Assembly: GCA_018881555.1 (NCBI GenBank)
Contig: JACAXG010000069.1
Span: forward strand, 3,457,403-3,521,402
From: Amblyornis subalaris
Lineage: Eukaryota; Chordata; Aves; Passeriformes; Ptilonorhynchidae
Length of the DNA: 64,000 nt
Reading direction: 5' to 3'
In this document: piece by piece, positions 31,618 through 44,200 of the stretch
Numbering within the stretch: the stretch's first letter is position 1
Layout of the letters: each line of letters starts with the position of its first letter
Position numbers and translations under genes: made by a program
The notes under the pieces: model-generated
Databases searched by the model: none
Told to the model about the DNA's origin: nothing
Seen by the model: only the letters and a program-made list of their open reading frames with translations

Positions 31618-31682
31618 CACATTGTGTCGGCAGTCCTTAAGGAGCTGGTAGATCGGGATCTTGGCTTCATAACAATGCTCAT
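31618..31682 (-). CDS. PDE4D: PDE4D isoform 9 first coding exon
   Basis: The alternative first coding exon of the long PDE4D9 isoform. It encodes the isoform-specific N-terminus, the part that in PDE4D variants sets partner binding and location. The minus strand reads MSIVMKPRSRSTSSLRTA followed by Asp-Thr-Met and a split Cys codon. From memory the mammalian PDE4D9 N-terminus is nearly identical over the first 18 residues (Ile for Val at position 4) and differs in the last few. The exon has 21 full codons plus TG, then donor GTAATG. Joined to the common exon at 1568 it restores Cys-Phe-Asp-Val-Asp in frame. The ATG at 31682-31680 has G at -3. An in-frame TGA lies 11 codons upstream (31715-31713) with no other in-frame ATG between, which fixes the start. 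It is separated from the common exon by 30,049 bp. Confidence 0.93.
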
Positions 31683-31960
31683 TTCGAAAAATTCCTTCAG
31701 AGTTACTAGCAGTCAGATGTCAGTTGTCCTTAAAAAGCTCATTCTCAAAGTACTCCATTTCAAAGTATTTTTTAAAATCCTCTGCTTTTTAAAACCCTTC
31801 AAATCCGTTTTGTGTAAAAATCCAGGCTGTGAAGGAAGAATTCTAACAGGCTGCAACTCCTTCCTTTTTCATGCTGAGTTTACTCTAGCACTGTGCTGTT
31901 CGGAAATGACAGTGCTTTTCTCTTCTGTCTTGTGTTGCCCTGGGAGGAACTAGACTATTT
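31683..31960 (-). promoter_or_regulatory. Presumed 5' UTR and proximal promoter of PDE4D9
   Basis: Sequence directly upstream of the PDE4D9 start codon. PDE4D9 begins with its own first exon, so a promoter must lie nearby or a non-coding exon further up. No CpG island is present. A TTTTAAAAAG stretch (complement at about 31782-31792) is a weak TATA-like candidate only. The transcription start cannot be placed from sequence alone. Confidence 0.4.
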
Positions 31961-34900
31961 TGAACCTATTCTCCCTTCAGGTCACATGGGAACGAAGGCA
32001 GCTGAAAAGAGTCCGTATCTCTTTCTTGCAGTTTGATAACAACAGGTTTAAAGGTCAATAACATTAAAAAAAAAGAAAAAGAGAAGAAAAGGAAAAACTG
32101 ATGGATAATAAATGAAAGGAAAAGATGAGTGTAAGTTACAGTAACGTTTCTGAGTTTGCAGGGAAATTCCACTTAGAGACATACTAAATAAATTAGTCTC
32201 TGTGGAGTGAAGAAAGGAACAAAGATTTATTTGATTCCAAATTAACTAAAAGCCTTACCCAGAAATGTAATTCTTCTCTTTCTTTTTCTCCTAACACTTG
32301 CTTAGATACTGTCAATAAGTACTATTGTCTAACTTCACAAACCAGAAAGTGTTCCTTATCAGAAAGACATTCAGGACACTGTGGAGAAGTTAAGTGAAAA
32401 TTAAATTCCTTGTTGACTGTTAAAGTCAAACACACATACAGATAGTGATTGTTATAAATCACTGAAGGACAAAATACCTTAGTTGAAGAACTATAACATA
32501 ACGTCCTCTCTACTGTACTGCAGATATTTTTTCCTGTTACAATAAATTAATAGTTTACCCATTACAAAAAAAAAAAATGCACTTATAATTTCTAGCAAAA
32601 AAATTATTATAAAAGCTTTGGGAGTTAATTTCTTTTTTTAACATATTTGGCAATTTCAGCATTAAAGGAGGAAAAAATGCAGAGAACAAAATAGGGATTA
32701 TACTGTTTAATTTATACATTTTTGAAAATGCTCTGAACTATGTTAGAATTGGTTTTAAATTCAATGAAAAAATTTATTGCTGAACAAGTGCTTACATACA
32801 TAACAGCCATTCCTTTGCAGTCTCTACAAGTGTTGCAGTACATTACTTTTGATGGTAGTGCATCTAGGTTAATAATGAAAACAAGCGCTGAAGTTTGCAT
32901 TTATAAAATTTATATAGACTTGGCAAATAGAGGGAAAACATGATAAATAGATTATGCATCAAAATATCAAAAAATTAATCAAATTGGAATGTGTGTAAAG
33001 TGTGTAAGGCTCTTTACAACCTTTGCACTTTATTTTATAACAGTACAACACAATGCATTACCAACTACACTTTATATCACCAGGAAAGATCCTAACTGCC
33101 CTGGAGGCTTTTGCCAGTGATCTGCATCTAAAGTGTTCCACAACAGCAGAAAGAATGTTAATAAGGTTTCTTGCTCTGCATTCTGTTCTTCGTGTTTTCT
33201 GGCACTTATCTCTCAAATATCACTTAGTGACTTGGAAAGGACCTTTTGTAAGAGTCCTGTGGAATCAAAAAAGTTAACTTCAAAGAGTGGAAAAGGCATC
33301 TGTAGTAAATTTAGCTCGAAGGGTCATACAGTCATGGGACCTTTAGTAACAGTTGGGTCTGTCACTGTGTAGGTCACACATCTACAGAAGTGCACATAAA
33401 TCAGGTACCATGTCATGAAACTTTTTAATTCCTTTAACAGATGGATTAGGTCATGAAAAAAAAAAAAATCAGTTAAAATATAGTTGGACTGTTGCAGAAT
33501 AGCTGGACATTTTAAAGCTGCATTTTCTTAAGTTTGCTTGATTATTTGTTATTTATAAATATGAATATTATTCCAATTTCAATGAAGGAACTCAAAATGA
33601 AAGAAAACAAATCTTTTTACTAAGTTATTTCACAATACTATACTGGAATGGAATTATCAAAGACTATTTCTGCTGTGCCACAAAGTAAATATCTCAGGAC
33701 AGTCTGTTCTCAATAGTGAATCAGAAAAGATGCTGCTCTTACCTGTAGTTATTAGAAATATAATTAGAAATATTAGCATATTTCAATACTAACTATTACT
33801 ATACAATATAAACACACTCTAGTTGCAGATACTGAAATAATTCAGGCAGTGTTTTTCAATGCCAATTCAGAAAAAAGTTCTCATGGAGTTGCAGCTCTCC
33901 ATCTCACTAATTAAATACTAACGCCCACTGTGAACATGCTTTCTTTGTTAGTCTCAATCCTCAGCTCCTTAGAAATAAACTCCTGTTCTCCAAGTGCCTA
34001 CTATCTTCAACTATTATGAAATATATATTAGGCAACCTTCTTCAAGTGGCCAAATCAGAGCCTGTCCTTAGGTAGCAACCACAGGCTTCCCACGGATAAA
34101 GGAGCCTATCAGTAGGAAGGAGAGCTCACAGTCCTCCAGGGAACGTTAGTTTTATGTGAAATTCATCAATTGACTTTGATGAAGTTAAAACAAAAAAGCC
34201 TCTTAATATTCAGTATGTGAAAGGCAAACCTGTTACTAGAGAAGTTTCTAGAGAACCCATTAGAACAACTTTGGCAGTTAACAATAGCTTCTAATTCGTT
34301 CATAAAATATGTTGTGCTACAATTAACATCAAAGGCAGTTTTGTCTAAGGTTTACATAAAGATAGGAGCATACTAGTCCACTGTGCTCACAGAACATGAT
34401 TTAGCTTTTGTTTTTGTATTTGGTACGGGGTCAAATAATAAAAACCCTTGATTTCTCATAATTTGAGGAATTAAGAGAGAAAAAGAATTAAGGAAAATTA
34501 AGAGAATAAATATAGAAATGGCTGTTGTTTAAATAGCTGATTTGTGCATGTAATCCTGTAATTTAAAAAACCTCCAAACCTACATTTCTTTTCCTTTCTG
34601 GAATCCTTTCATTTTTTAGGGCAGCAGGAAAAGGCTTTGGAATAGTGATCTTGTTGGTCTGCCACCACAGTTAAGGCAAGTGCTGGTTGTATAACAAAAA
34701 TAAAGAAGAAAATATTTAAAATTAACGAAAATACTAAAAGATGGAGCCATTCAGTACTGCTAAATACACTACCAATAAAAGCAGCAAGAAAAACAACAAT
34801 ATTTTTTATCTCCATGTATCATCTACTGAAGTATTAGCCATATAGTTAAACTGTCTAAGGAAGAAAAGATATAGAAATAATTAAAATACCAATGATAAAA

Positions 34901-37900
34901 AGTGTGCTAGATTCAACCCACTTTCAGCATATTTACATCTTAGTTACTTATCTTCAAATTAGTAACTAATTGAATTAAACCAGTGCTACAGTGCACAAAA
35001 TTGAAAATTAAAATGGATTGCAAAAAGCATGGCTTAGGGAATGAGGCGCAGGTCTGACTGTTCTGTTCCATGCTTGGGAACATCTTTGTCTTGAGGTTAT
35101 GGAAAATTTGCTTAAATATTCTGAGTTTTGTCTTCCTTGTTTGTAAAACAGGGATAACCCACACAATGCTGCTTGAAAAGCACTTGGACATCAAATGACC
35201 GAAACCATGCAAGAGGCGCCAGGTTATTATTGCTGCTGTTGTATGCAAGCTGAAGAAATGGATTCACAATCTCAAGCCTTTCGACATAAATAATGACTGG
35301 GCTCTTAAGGGTGGTGTTTGGAATACACCTTAGCAAACGAAAGCTATAAAACTGCTGCCTTTTGTCATGCAGTCTTAGTTTCATCACGGTTTTTTTTTTT
35401 CAAGTAGGATAACTAAAATATCTTTAAAAACTTGGAACTGGGCTCATTCACTCAGGACTGCCCCTGTTACTGCTTAGCTACTGCTGCATCTAGTCTTGCT
35501 CATAGTTTGTATCTTGCTTTTCTTCAAATATACTTCCCAGTTTACACATTTATATGAAATATAGTTTTCAATATATAAAGAATATGCCTTCAAACTTGAT
35601 CCCAACCTTTCTAACCTCTAGGAGCATATATTCCATGTTAGGAAACATTTTTTCACAAACTAAGCACCATACCAATCAGTTTTGTGAAACTGTGAGTTGC
35701 TCAGTTCATTCTAGTTCATCCACAGAACTAGATTATCCTCTTAGATCTTGTACTGTACAACAAGCCGAAGGACAGAAAAGGTTAACAAGATGTTCTTATA
35801 TTACCTGCATGAGTGCGTCCGAGAACTAGTAATGCAGGTATAGGTTCAGAAGACACATCTTTCAAACACAAGTATTAGGTCAGAGAATTAGAGAAACAAA
35901 TTTTTGACCCACCTGCAGATTTTGCCACTGTTCAACATAGCAAATTATTCTAAAAATATTCCAGGGAATTAAAATTTGCCATTCATTTCTAGGTAACAGC
36001 ATATTCCCTTTTGACTGGAGTTACTTTAACAAAGAGGAAAAAGTTATACACAACTGTATAAGTAAAAGAACTACAAAATGTAATAATAACTGCAGCTTAG
36101 AATTCTTTAGAATGAAAAAAGGCAAACCAAAGGGCACGGAAGAAATGTGACGTGTCACCAGTGTTCCCCTTCTATATGCTCTTACTTTTAACTGCCTGAA
36201 TTGCGTTACCCAACTTATGAATAAATATGGCTTGTTAGCTCAGTGGTTGCAGTGTAAATAAAGTTACTATGTGCTCTACAAACGCTTGACACAGAATCAA
36301 ATGTGCTAAACTCCTCATAGGTAGCATGGCAAAGAGGGTTTTCTGTGAGAATACCTGATTCTAACATGATACCTTGTCTGAAGGTGCTCGACCTTGGATT
36401 CTTTTGAAGCTGCCGAGTGCCACTGCCTGAGCTGTACCATGAGTGGTGGAGGAGGCATGTCTCACAGAGTGGCCTTACAGTGCCTCATTCCCATACATAG
36501 CAAAGTCATGTTCTTGATAAATGTCAACCTGAAAACATGTCCTTCTGCCTTTATTCCTGCCTAATTTTAATTTGATTTAATCAGTTATGCAATTAGAGAT
36601 TAGCAAACTCAGTACTAACTGACAACTGCTGGTCCACAGATTTGGTTGCAGAAATAAAGTTAGAACCTGTGTAAAGCTTCATTGCTAGAGATTCAAAAAG
36701 AAAAAAAAATAAAAACCAGCTAATTTTTAGGAGTAGCAAAATACTTTTTTTTCTGAGAAACATTGTATTCTGGGCAAACAGCGCTATCAGCAATGGCTGT
36801 GGTCTACAGTTATGTCTGTCCTTAAGGCTGGAATAAATGATGCCTGCTAATGTTGGATTAACACTGCATAACAGTGAATAGGCTAAAATTAAACACCAGC
36901 CTGCTGGAAGATGTTGGACTTTAGCTGAACTAAGGCTACCTAGTGTGTCAGGCTGTTTTTCTCTTTTTTTTTAAATAAACATTAAAAAATCCCCAAACAC
37001 TGGATCATGGCTGTATCTATATATATATGAACACATAGATATATAAAAATATGGTTTGCATTATAAAAATATAGTCTTTTTGCCAAATCTACATGGTCTT
37101 ACAGCAATAATACAGCACTAATTATATGGTTAAAGGGAAAATCTATGCATGTTTATATCAGACCTTCTGCTTTTGAAGTATTTGCTCCACAAAAACTTGG
37201 ACCACAATTTCTTAGCTAAGTAGTTACTTAAAAAATAAACATTAGTGGCTCACACTTAACTCAGTAGGGAGCTAAGCAGTAGCTATGGTTTCCAAGTGTA
37301 AAATGTCAATTTTTTAGGCTAAAAAAAGGGCAAAGAGTAACATTTTTTTCTCTCTTTTTTTTTTTTTTTAATGAAACAGGGGGTGGTAGGAAAAGCAAGA
37401 AAGAATTGTATTCCCTTTAAAAAGATTTCATAATTTGGGCTGGTCCTGGACAAAGTTACTCTTAAGTGTCAGGCTTACTATCTGAGAACCATCAGATATT
37501 GTAAGATATGCCCTCTTTAATCATCATCTTATTCCGAAGAATGGGATAGTGTGAGACTAAGGAGAGAAGGTTGGAAGACTCTTAGGAATACCACCATGCT
37601 AAGGCTATGAATGTATTTCAAGAGTACAAAATATACCACCATTTCAAGAAAACAAAACTTGTATGCACAATCTGAAAATTTACACTTAAATTTCAAGTAT
37701 GTTAGCAAGTCTTACATATTAGAGCTTTTTTTCCCCCAATTTTGTCTTGCGTAGAACAAAAAACTACCATTAACAGCAAAGCTGCATTCCCCAACCATGC
37801 ATACTCTCAAATGAATGTTTCTGTAACAATTTGTCTTTTTGGAAGCAATCAAATTTTACTGTCAGAAACTCTTCCTGAAAGCAAATCTGAGGTGAGGTAA

Positions 37901-39946
37901 CTACGTTAGTGTAACAGCACAGTTCTCTACAAAACAGGAGAGTGGATTTCTCCATGTTCTTCACTGGAAACTTGGCATCCACAGGTATGGGACCATGACC
38001 TGAATGAGTCAGACACGGATAAGACTCTTGTTTGGTAGAATGACATCATCCATACTTCTAAGTCCTTCAGAAAAATGTCAGGAACTAAAATTAAATCTAA
38101 ATTATTCATTACATTACAGAGCCTTTCTTGAAGAGGAAGTATACCTCTATGACACTTGTGTTTCAAAAAATCCACTTCAGTTTGTATAAAATTCGCTAGT
38201 CTTGTTTCACTTCTGTTTGTTTTTGAGGTATGGAGAACTCCAAAGATTTAATCTGGCTTGTACAGGGTGAAGAAAGAAAAAAAAAAAGCATTTTGTATGA
38301 ACACTCAAAAGTACAAAATGTGTCTGATTTTTAAAACAAAACTGTCAAACTCAAAACTGTAATTAAAGGAAAAAACCTATGTATTTAAAAAAGTGGCAAC
38401 TTACTGGAGAGCTTCTATGAGAACAAATGAAGGTTACATTGAGAGTACATTACTTGTCATGAATTATTCACTGAGAGTTAAACAAGGCACACTAAGAAAG
38501 GAGTTTTCTCACTAGCCTTGAGCCGTCAGAGGATTGGTTGCTGATCTAAACTGGTCAGCTAGGCTCGTGCTAGAGACAACTCTGATAGGCACTTGCTGGG
38601 GTAGTCTGTTTCCATGATTCAGACATCTATTTTAAGACAGACAGAACTGCTCTTCTCAGCTGTCTATCTGTCTTTCTGTGGACTATGGCTTCCTGCCTAT
38701 TTTACATGAGAAACCTAGATTTTGGGCAATTCAAGATGTACTTGATAAATCCTATGTTACCAGCATAAAATCCGTAAGTTTATATAACACTGGGGTTTTT
38801 TTTGCCTCTCCACTTCTTACTTGTAGCAGTTAAACTGAATGTAGGAGGATTAAAATTTTTCCTTTTATAGAAATGTAAATTGACATATTTCCGTATTTGG
38901 CCTCCCATCTTATCATATTTGGATTGTGTAAGAGATGAACAATGCCAAGACACCACTGCCCCAGTCCATATTTAATGTAGTAATTATCGTGGTTCAAAAG
39001 AGCTGCACCTCTGGCCTCTCACCCTTTCCTCCCCAGAGGGGGAGAAGTGAAGCGATCAAAAGGAATATGCATATATATATAGCACAGCAGCTATGCCTAC
39101 CACTGAAAACTCATGTAAGACCTACTTCTTCTGAATACTCAGGCATCTGGAGGGAGAGATAACAGTATGTTCTGGTATTCACTGATTCTAAATTTCTTCT
39201 CAGTTTAGGACTAATTTGTTAGTTCTATCTGAACTTTGTATTCCACATTTATATGTTTGAATTTCCCCTTATTAAGCAATGTACCGGACAAAAGAAAAGC
39301 ATGTTGCAGTATAAATCCCAAAGAAACCCTCAGCAACACTAATTAAATACCACCGGAGATGACAGTAGCCAGAAACTTCATGTTGTTATGGAAGTATAAA
39401 TTGCATAAATTGGATGCAAGCATTTCAGTACTGCCAATTCATTGCCACATTAGACATGGACAATGTGCATCGTTCCTCTTTGCCCTTTTAGGAGTAAGAG
39501 ATACTTTTTCTGCCATCAAACACGTCACAGCTTAGCCTATTATATGGATCTCCATAGAGGTATATTTATGTGTAGGCCTCGACATACATCCTGCAGGACA
39601 GCAATTCTGAGATTAGCACAGTTTTACTTGATACCTAGCTAGTGTTTTACTTTTAGATACTCTAACGATAGCCTTCTAATATAGCAAATCAATCTATTCT
39701 TTTTTCTTGATGCTCTCCTTCAGTACTTGATTAGCAAAGCTATCTCTATTTTTAACATTGAATTCAATCCAGCTAACTTCCTTCAGATATTTGCTGCTAT
39801 GTTGAATGCAGAAAGAGAGAATCTCTAATTCAAAAAAGAGGAAAGGCATCAAGTCTTCTCTTTCTTGATTTAGGGTGTTCTTTTTTTAATTAAAGGGTGT
39901 TCATGGACTTTACAACATATTTCCTTAAAAAAAAAATAATCATACA
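31961..39946. other. Region upstream of PDE4D9, intronic to longer isoforms
   Basis: About 8 kb, AT-rich, with homopolymer runs (near 32568, 33458, 35390, 37358) and a short TA tract near 37015. It contains an exon-like open segment on the plus strand at 33044-33247 (see findings) and a CRE-like element at 36148-36157. No repeat family is recognised. First exons of other PDE4D isoforms were looked for and not seen. Confidence 0.6.
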
Positions 39947-41235
39947 GACATAGAATAGCTTGGATTAGAAGGGATCTTAAATATCACCCCTCTGCCATTG
40001 GCAGAGACACCTTCCACTGGACCAGGCTACACAGTGCCCCATCCAACTTGGCCTTAAACAAAACGATGAACAGGGTAACCAAAACTTCCCTGACCAACCT
40101 GTTCCAGTGCCTCCTTACCCTCTGAATAAAGAATTTCTTCCTAACATCTAATCTAAATTTCTCCTTTTTCAATCTTAAAATCCCTCCCTCTTGTTCTATC
40201 ACATTCTGTCCCTGTAAAAAGTTGCTCTATTTTCCAAGTCCTTTTAATTATGGTGGTCTGAAATGCAGTCTTCCTGGAGCCTTCTCTTCTCCAGGCTCAA
40301 CAACCCCAACTCTTTCAGGCTCTTTGCATAAAACAGGTGCTCCAGCCAGCTCATCATCGTTGTGGCCTCCTCTGGACTTGCTCCAATAGGTCCACGTCCT
40401 TCCTGTGCTGAGGACTGCAGAGCTGGGTGCAGCACTGCGGGTGGAGTCCCACCAGACCAGAGCAGAGCAGAGGGGCAGAATCCCCTCCCTCTCCCTGCTG
40501 GCCACGCTGCTTTGGATGCAGCCCAGGACATGTTTGGCTTTCTGGGCTGTGAGTGCACAGGGCTGGGTCATGTCCAGCTTTTCAGGCATGAGAACCTCAA
40601 ACCTTTCTTGGCAGGGCTGCTCTAAACGTGTTCTTCTCCCAGTTCTGTACTCATCTCTGGCATAGCTCTGACTATGGTGCACCACCTTGCACTTGGACTT
40701 TTCAAACTTCCTGAGGTTCTCATGGTCTCAGTTCTCAAGCTTGTCCAGGTCCCCCTGAATAGCATCCCATCCTTCTGTTGTGTCACCTGCACTGCTCAGC
40801 TTCCTGTCACCTGCAAATGTGCTGAGGGTGCACTCAATCTCACCGTCTGTGTCACTGATAGATTCTAAAGAGCCCTGATCCCAAGACAGAGCCCTGGCAG
40901 ACACCACTCGTCACCGGCCTCCATGTGGACATAGAGCCATTGACCACAACTCTCTGGCTGCATCCATCTTGCCAATTCCTTAGTCTACCCTTAAAATCCA
41001 AGTTTCTCCAATTTGAGTTCATGATGCCATGTGGAAGTGTGCTGAAGGCTTACAGAAGTCCAGGTAGATTACATCAGTTAGTCTTCCCTATTTGAGCACT
41101 GCAGACACTCCATGACAGAAGGCCCTGAGATTGGTCAGGCCGAATTTGTCCTTAGTGAAGCCATGGCTATCTTGGATCACTTCCTTGTTTTGTATGTATC
41201 TGAACATTGTTTCCATGAGGATCTATTCCATGAAT
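39947..41235 (-). mobile_element. CR1 LINE, 1.3 kb, minus strand
   Basis: The longest minus-strand CR1 in the window. The 3' end at about 39947 reads as the complement of the TCTATG tail, then GCTTGGATTAGAAGGGATC. In the sense direction it opens near 41235 inside the reverse-transcriptase domain: the [20 protein letters not shown] segment, YLDFC near 41070, a SGVCQGS-type block near 40900, [16 protein letters not shown] near 40850, then DMTQPCALTAQKAKHVLG and KELGLLSLEKRRLQED. Frame changes occur, for example near 40430, and a deletion disrupts the KAFD segment after YLDFC. It shares wording with the 9.7-10.5 kb copy and has the same orientation as PDE4D. Confidence 0.95.
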
Positions 41236-44200
41236 AATAGTGAAAATAAATCTCAACTGCAGCAGTTGTTATTTGAAACAACTTAATTTATGCAGCATGT
41301 CTAACAGAATGTGCTCACTATTGGTTGAGACCATCTGGGCTGTATTTCAGTGTGTTTACACAAAACCTATAAAAACTAGAGTCAGCCTTTTCATACTCCT
41401 GTCAGCATTTTACATGTGACTTTGAAGGGTGGTTTGTTTGGTTTCTGCTGCATGTCTAAGGGAGGTTTGAAAAATAAAACAGATGGGGTTGCAAAGATAA
41501 TGACGATTTTTTTTTAATTCCCACCTGAAATTACCTATGAAAGTACTGAAGAAAAAAATTCTCTAAGAATATGTGAAAGCTTACATGAAAATAATGGATT
41601 CATTTATAGAAAATTTCAGGAAAATTTAATCTACAAATATTGCAACAGTGAAGTTTTTTCTTTTATAATAATTCACAATATTAACAATTCAGAAAATTGT
41701 GTTGTATTTTATATTGCAAACATTGCTAAAAACTATTACTGACATTAAATGTTGGCTGTAATAATATATTTTTTAAAATTTCCATGCTCACAGGCACATA
41801 TTTCATAACTACTATCTAATTTGAACTAGCATTCAAAATACATTGGCAGTTTTACAAATCACAGCAAGTGGCATATTACTGTCTCTGGAATATGAAGTTA
41901 TAAAATGCTGGAATTTATTTTTGCTGTTTAAGCAATTTTTGTGTACGTAAATAAAGTCAGTCTTGCAAAGTCAAGTCCAGCTGATCAACATCCAGATAAA
42001 GTGACATTTAAGAAGAGAGAAACTGGCTGAGATTTTTTTTCCCTTTTGCTTCTATCCATCGTGTTCTGTTACTTCGGACAAGAACACAAATAAATGATTC
42101 ACTTTTGCCTTTTACAACTGAAAAAAAGGTCTTGGCATCTAAAACCTTTCTCAGTTAGGATGCCATTTTTGCAAAGTAAAGGATGAGCTACCAAGCTGCT
42201 TTGCCTAAAAAGATCTCAATCTAATACATATTGCACTGACTGCAGGGGAAAAACTATGACTTCTTCAACGTTTATTTTAAACTGTGTGTAACAGTGTTGA
42301 TAAATATAATAATTATATGAGTATTTTGAGCTTAGTTATCCTCATCTTCTCCAAAGAAAGTCCTCCAAAAAGTGCATTGGATGTTCTTCTAATTTGCATC
42401 TGCACTGTGTTTTTCCTTCTAGCAGCTTTCTCCTCAAGCATTCTATTGCTTACTTTCTTTATGACCCTTGCCCAGATGGCTCAAAAAGGTCTTAATTTTA
42501 GAGACAGCTCTGGGCAGAAATTTTTATTCTGAAAAAGCTTACACAGAAGATTACAGCAACCACTAATTCTGGCAATATTCTTTCTCAGAAAGACACCTAA
42601 GGAAAATAAAGACTCAAAAACTTTTCTAATATTTAATAAATTTTCAACTACCTAGAGCTAGAGAAAAGCATTATTTTAACTCAAATAAATCAGAAACTCA
42701 TTTAGAAGTCATGACTACTAGAATTATGATTGCATTCCTCAGCCCTGCAGTTCATTAAGGATTCATGTCCTCTTGTTTGAGGACATACATGGTGTTTTTA
42801 AAATATGGACCCCCTGCTTGCCCAGTCCCAGCAAAACAAGGGGTAGTATCTGTGGCTGCCTTGCCTGACACAGACGTGTGCCAGGCTGCACGTCACAGGA
42901 GGTCTCAGGAAAGAGGCTGAGCTCTCAGGAATGCAAAATGCCTTCAGGTCTACTCATTCACAACCTTGAGAGGGATGACCACATATTTCTGAAATGTAGG
43001 CCAGCAGCTATTTAAACCAAATATTAGTTCTTAACTTCTAAGAGAATAAGGATGTTGTAGAAGGATTGGTTTTGTTTTTAAAATAAAACAAAGGGTAAGC
43101 TCTGTCCTTCTAAGATCTGAATAGAAGTTTTCAAAAATCTAGATACTGACAATTAAACCTGTACTGCCAAAATAAGTCAGAGTTCAAACGTTATAATATT
43201 CTAAGTTCTTAATCAATGAAAGACATTTATAGAGAAGACAGACTTGCAGAAAGAGATCTTTCAAAAAGTGATTTGACAGTGCTGGAATAAAGCAAACCTA
43301 GAGAAAAACAAAACAAAACAAAAGAGTACTTGAGAAGAAAGAGATGCTGAAAAGGGAACAAATAACAGATCTATGTAGAGCAAAAAGAGAGAAACAGCAT
43401 CTATAGAATAGAAGGTGACCAGTAGGATGGTAGAGAAAATATATTGAAAACAACAATGCCTCTGTGATTCTATTAAGTTTAGTGTCCAGCAAAATGACAA
43501 CTTTCAGTTCCATGAGTCTTGCCCTTTACATGTCATGTTGAGGGATGAGATACAAGAAAGCTTCTCTTGTTTCTGACCTTCCTCTACTGCTTCAGGAAGA
43601 TGATTCTAGCTTGCAGAACTTGTCTATTTTGACTCATGGTTTCTATGATGATGTCCAGCATGTGGTATAAAGTATATTAGAGTGATGAGAATCCATGGAT
43701 TTTGACTTAAAAAAAAAATGAGAGATATATATTGATTGAGGTAGCTTTGAAGATGCATTGGCAGTCTCAATACATGAAAAAATTAAAACTCTGTGGGTCT
43801 GAGTTTTGCCTTTAAGCTCTGCTGAATCCTTCTGGTTTGGTTTTGGTTTTTTTTGGAGAAGGCCATTTTTAATAGGCCTCCTCCAACTCAGTGCATTGGG
43901 AAGGCTAAGGGGTTAACAGAGCATTAGAGAAAAGAATATAAAAACACATTGGAACCTTAGATAACGTGAGTTATTTCCCTGACACAAAGTTCTCTTCAAC
44001 TCTTATCAACAAACAAAATCTTAATGAAAAAAAGCCATTGAACATTAGAATAGTTAATCACTTTTCTAAACAATCTTTAGGCCTCTCCTATAATCCAGTC
44101 ATTCCTTCATTCTTTATGTATCCTGGGTTTGGTCTAGTTTTAGTTTGAACATGAAAATTGTTTGATCTTTTGTCTCTTGCAGTATGTAGCGTTTAAAATG

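Noticed and set aside
31567..31953. 128-codon plus-strand open frame
   Set aside because: It runs antisense over the PDE4D9 exon and its 5' flank; the conserved minus-strand peptide explains the sequence constraint there.
37131..37165. TTAAAGGGAAAATC...ATGCAT stretch resembling the complement of the PDE4D3 exon
   Set aside because: The flanking sequence cannot encode the RRHSWIC part and has no donor at the right place.
42412..42492. Exon-like segments at about 42.43-42.49 kb and 42.75-42.79 kb with YDPCPDGSK and SLRIHVLFEDIH peptides
   Set aside because: They are very short, and their phases conflict with the 43596-43638 segment; they were left out of the antisense chain, though one could be an alternative to it.
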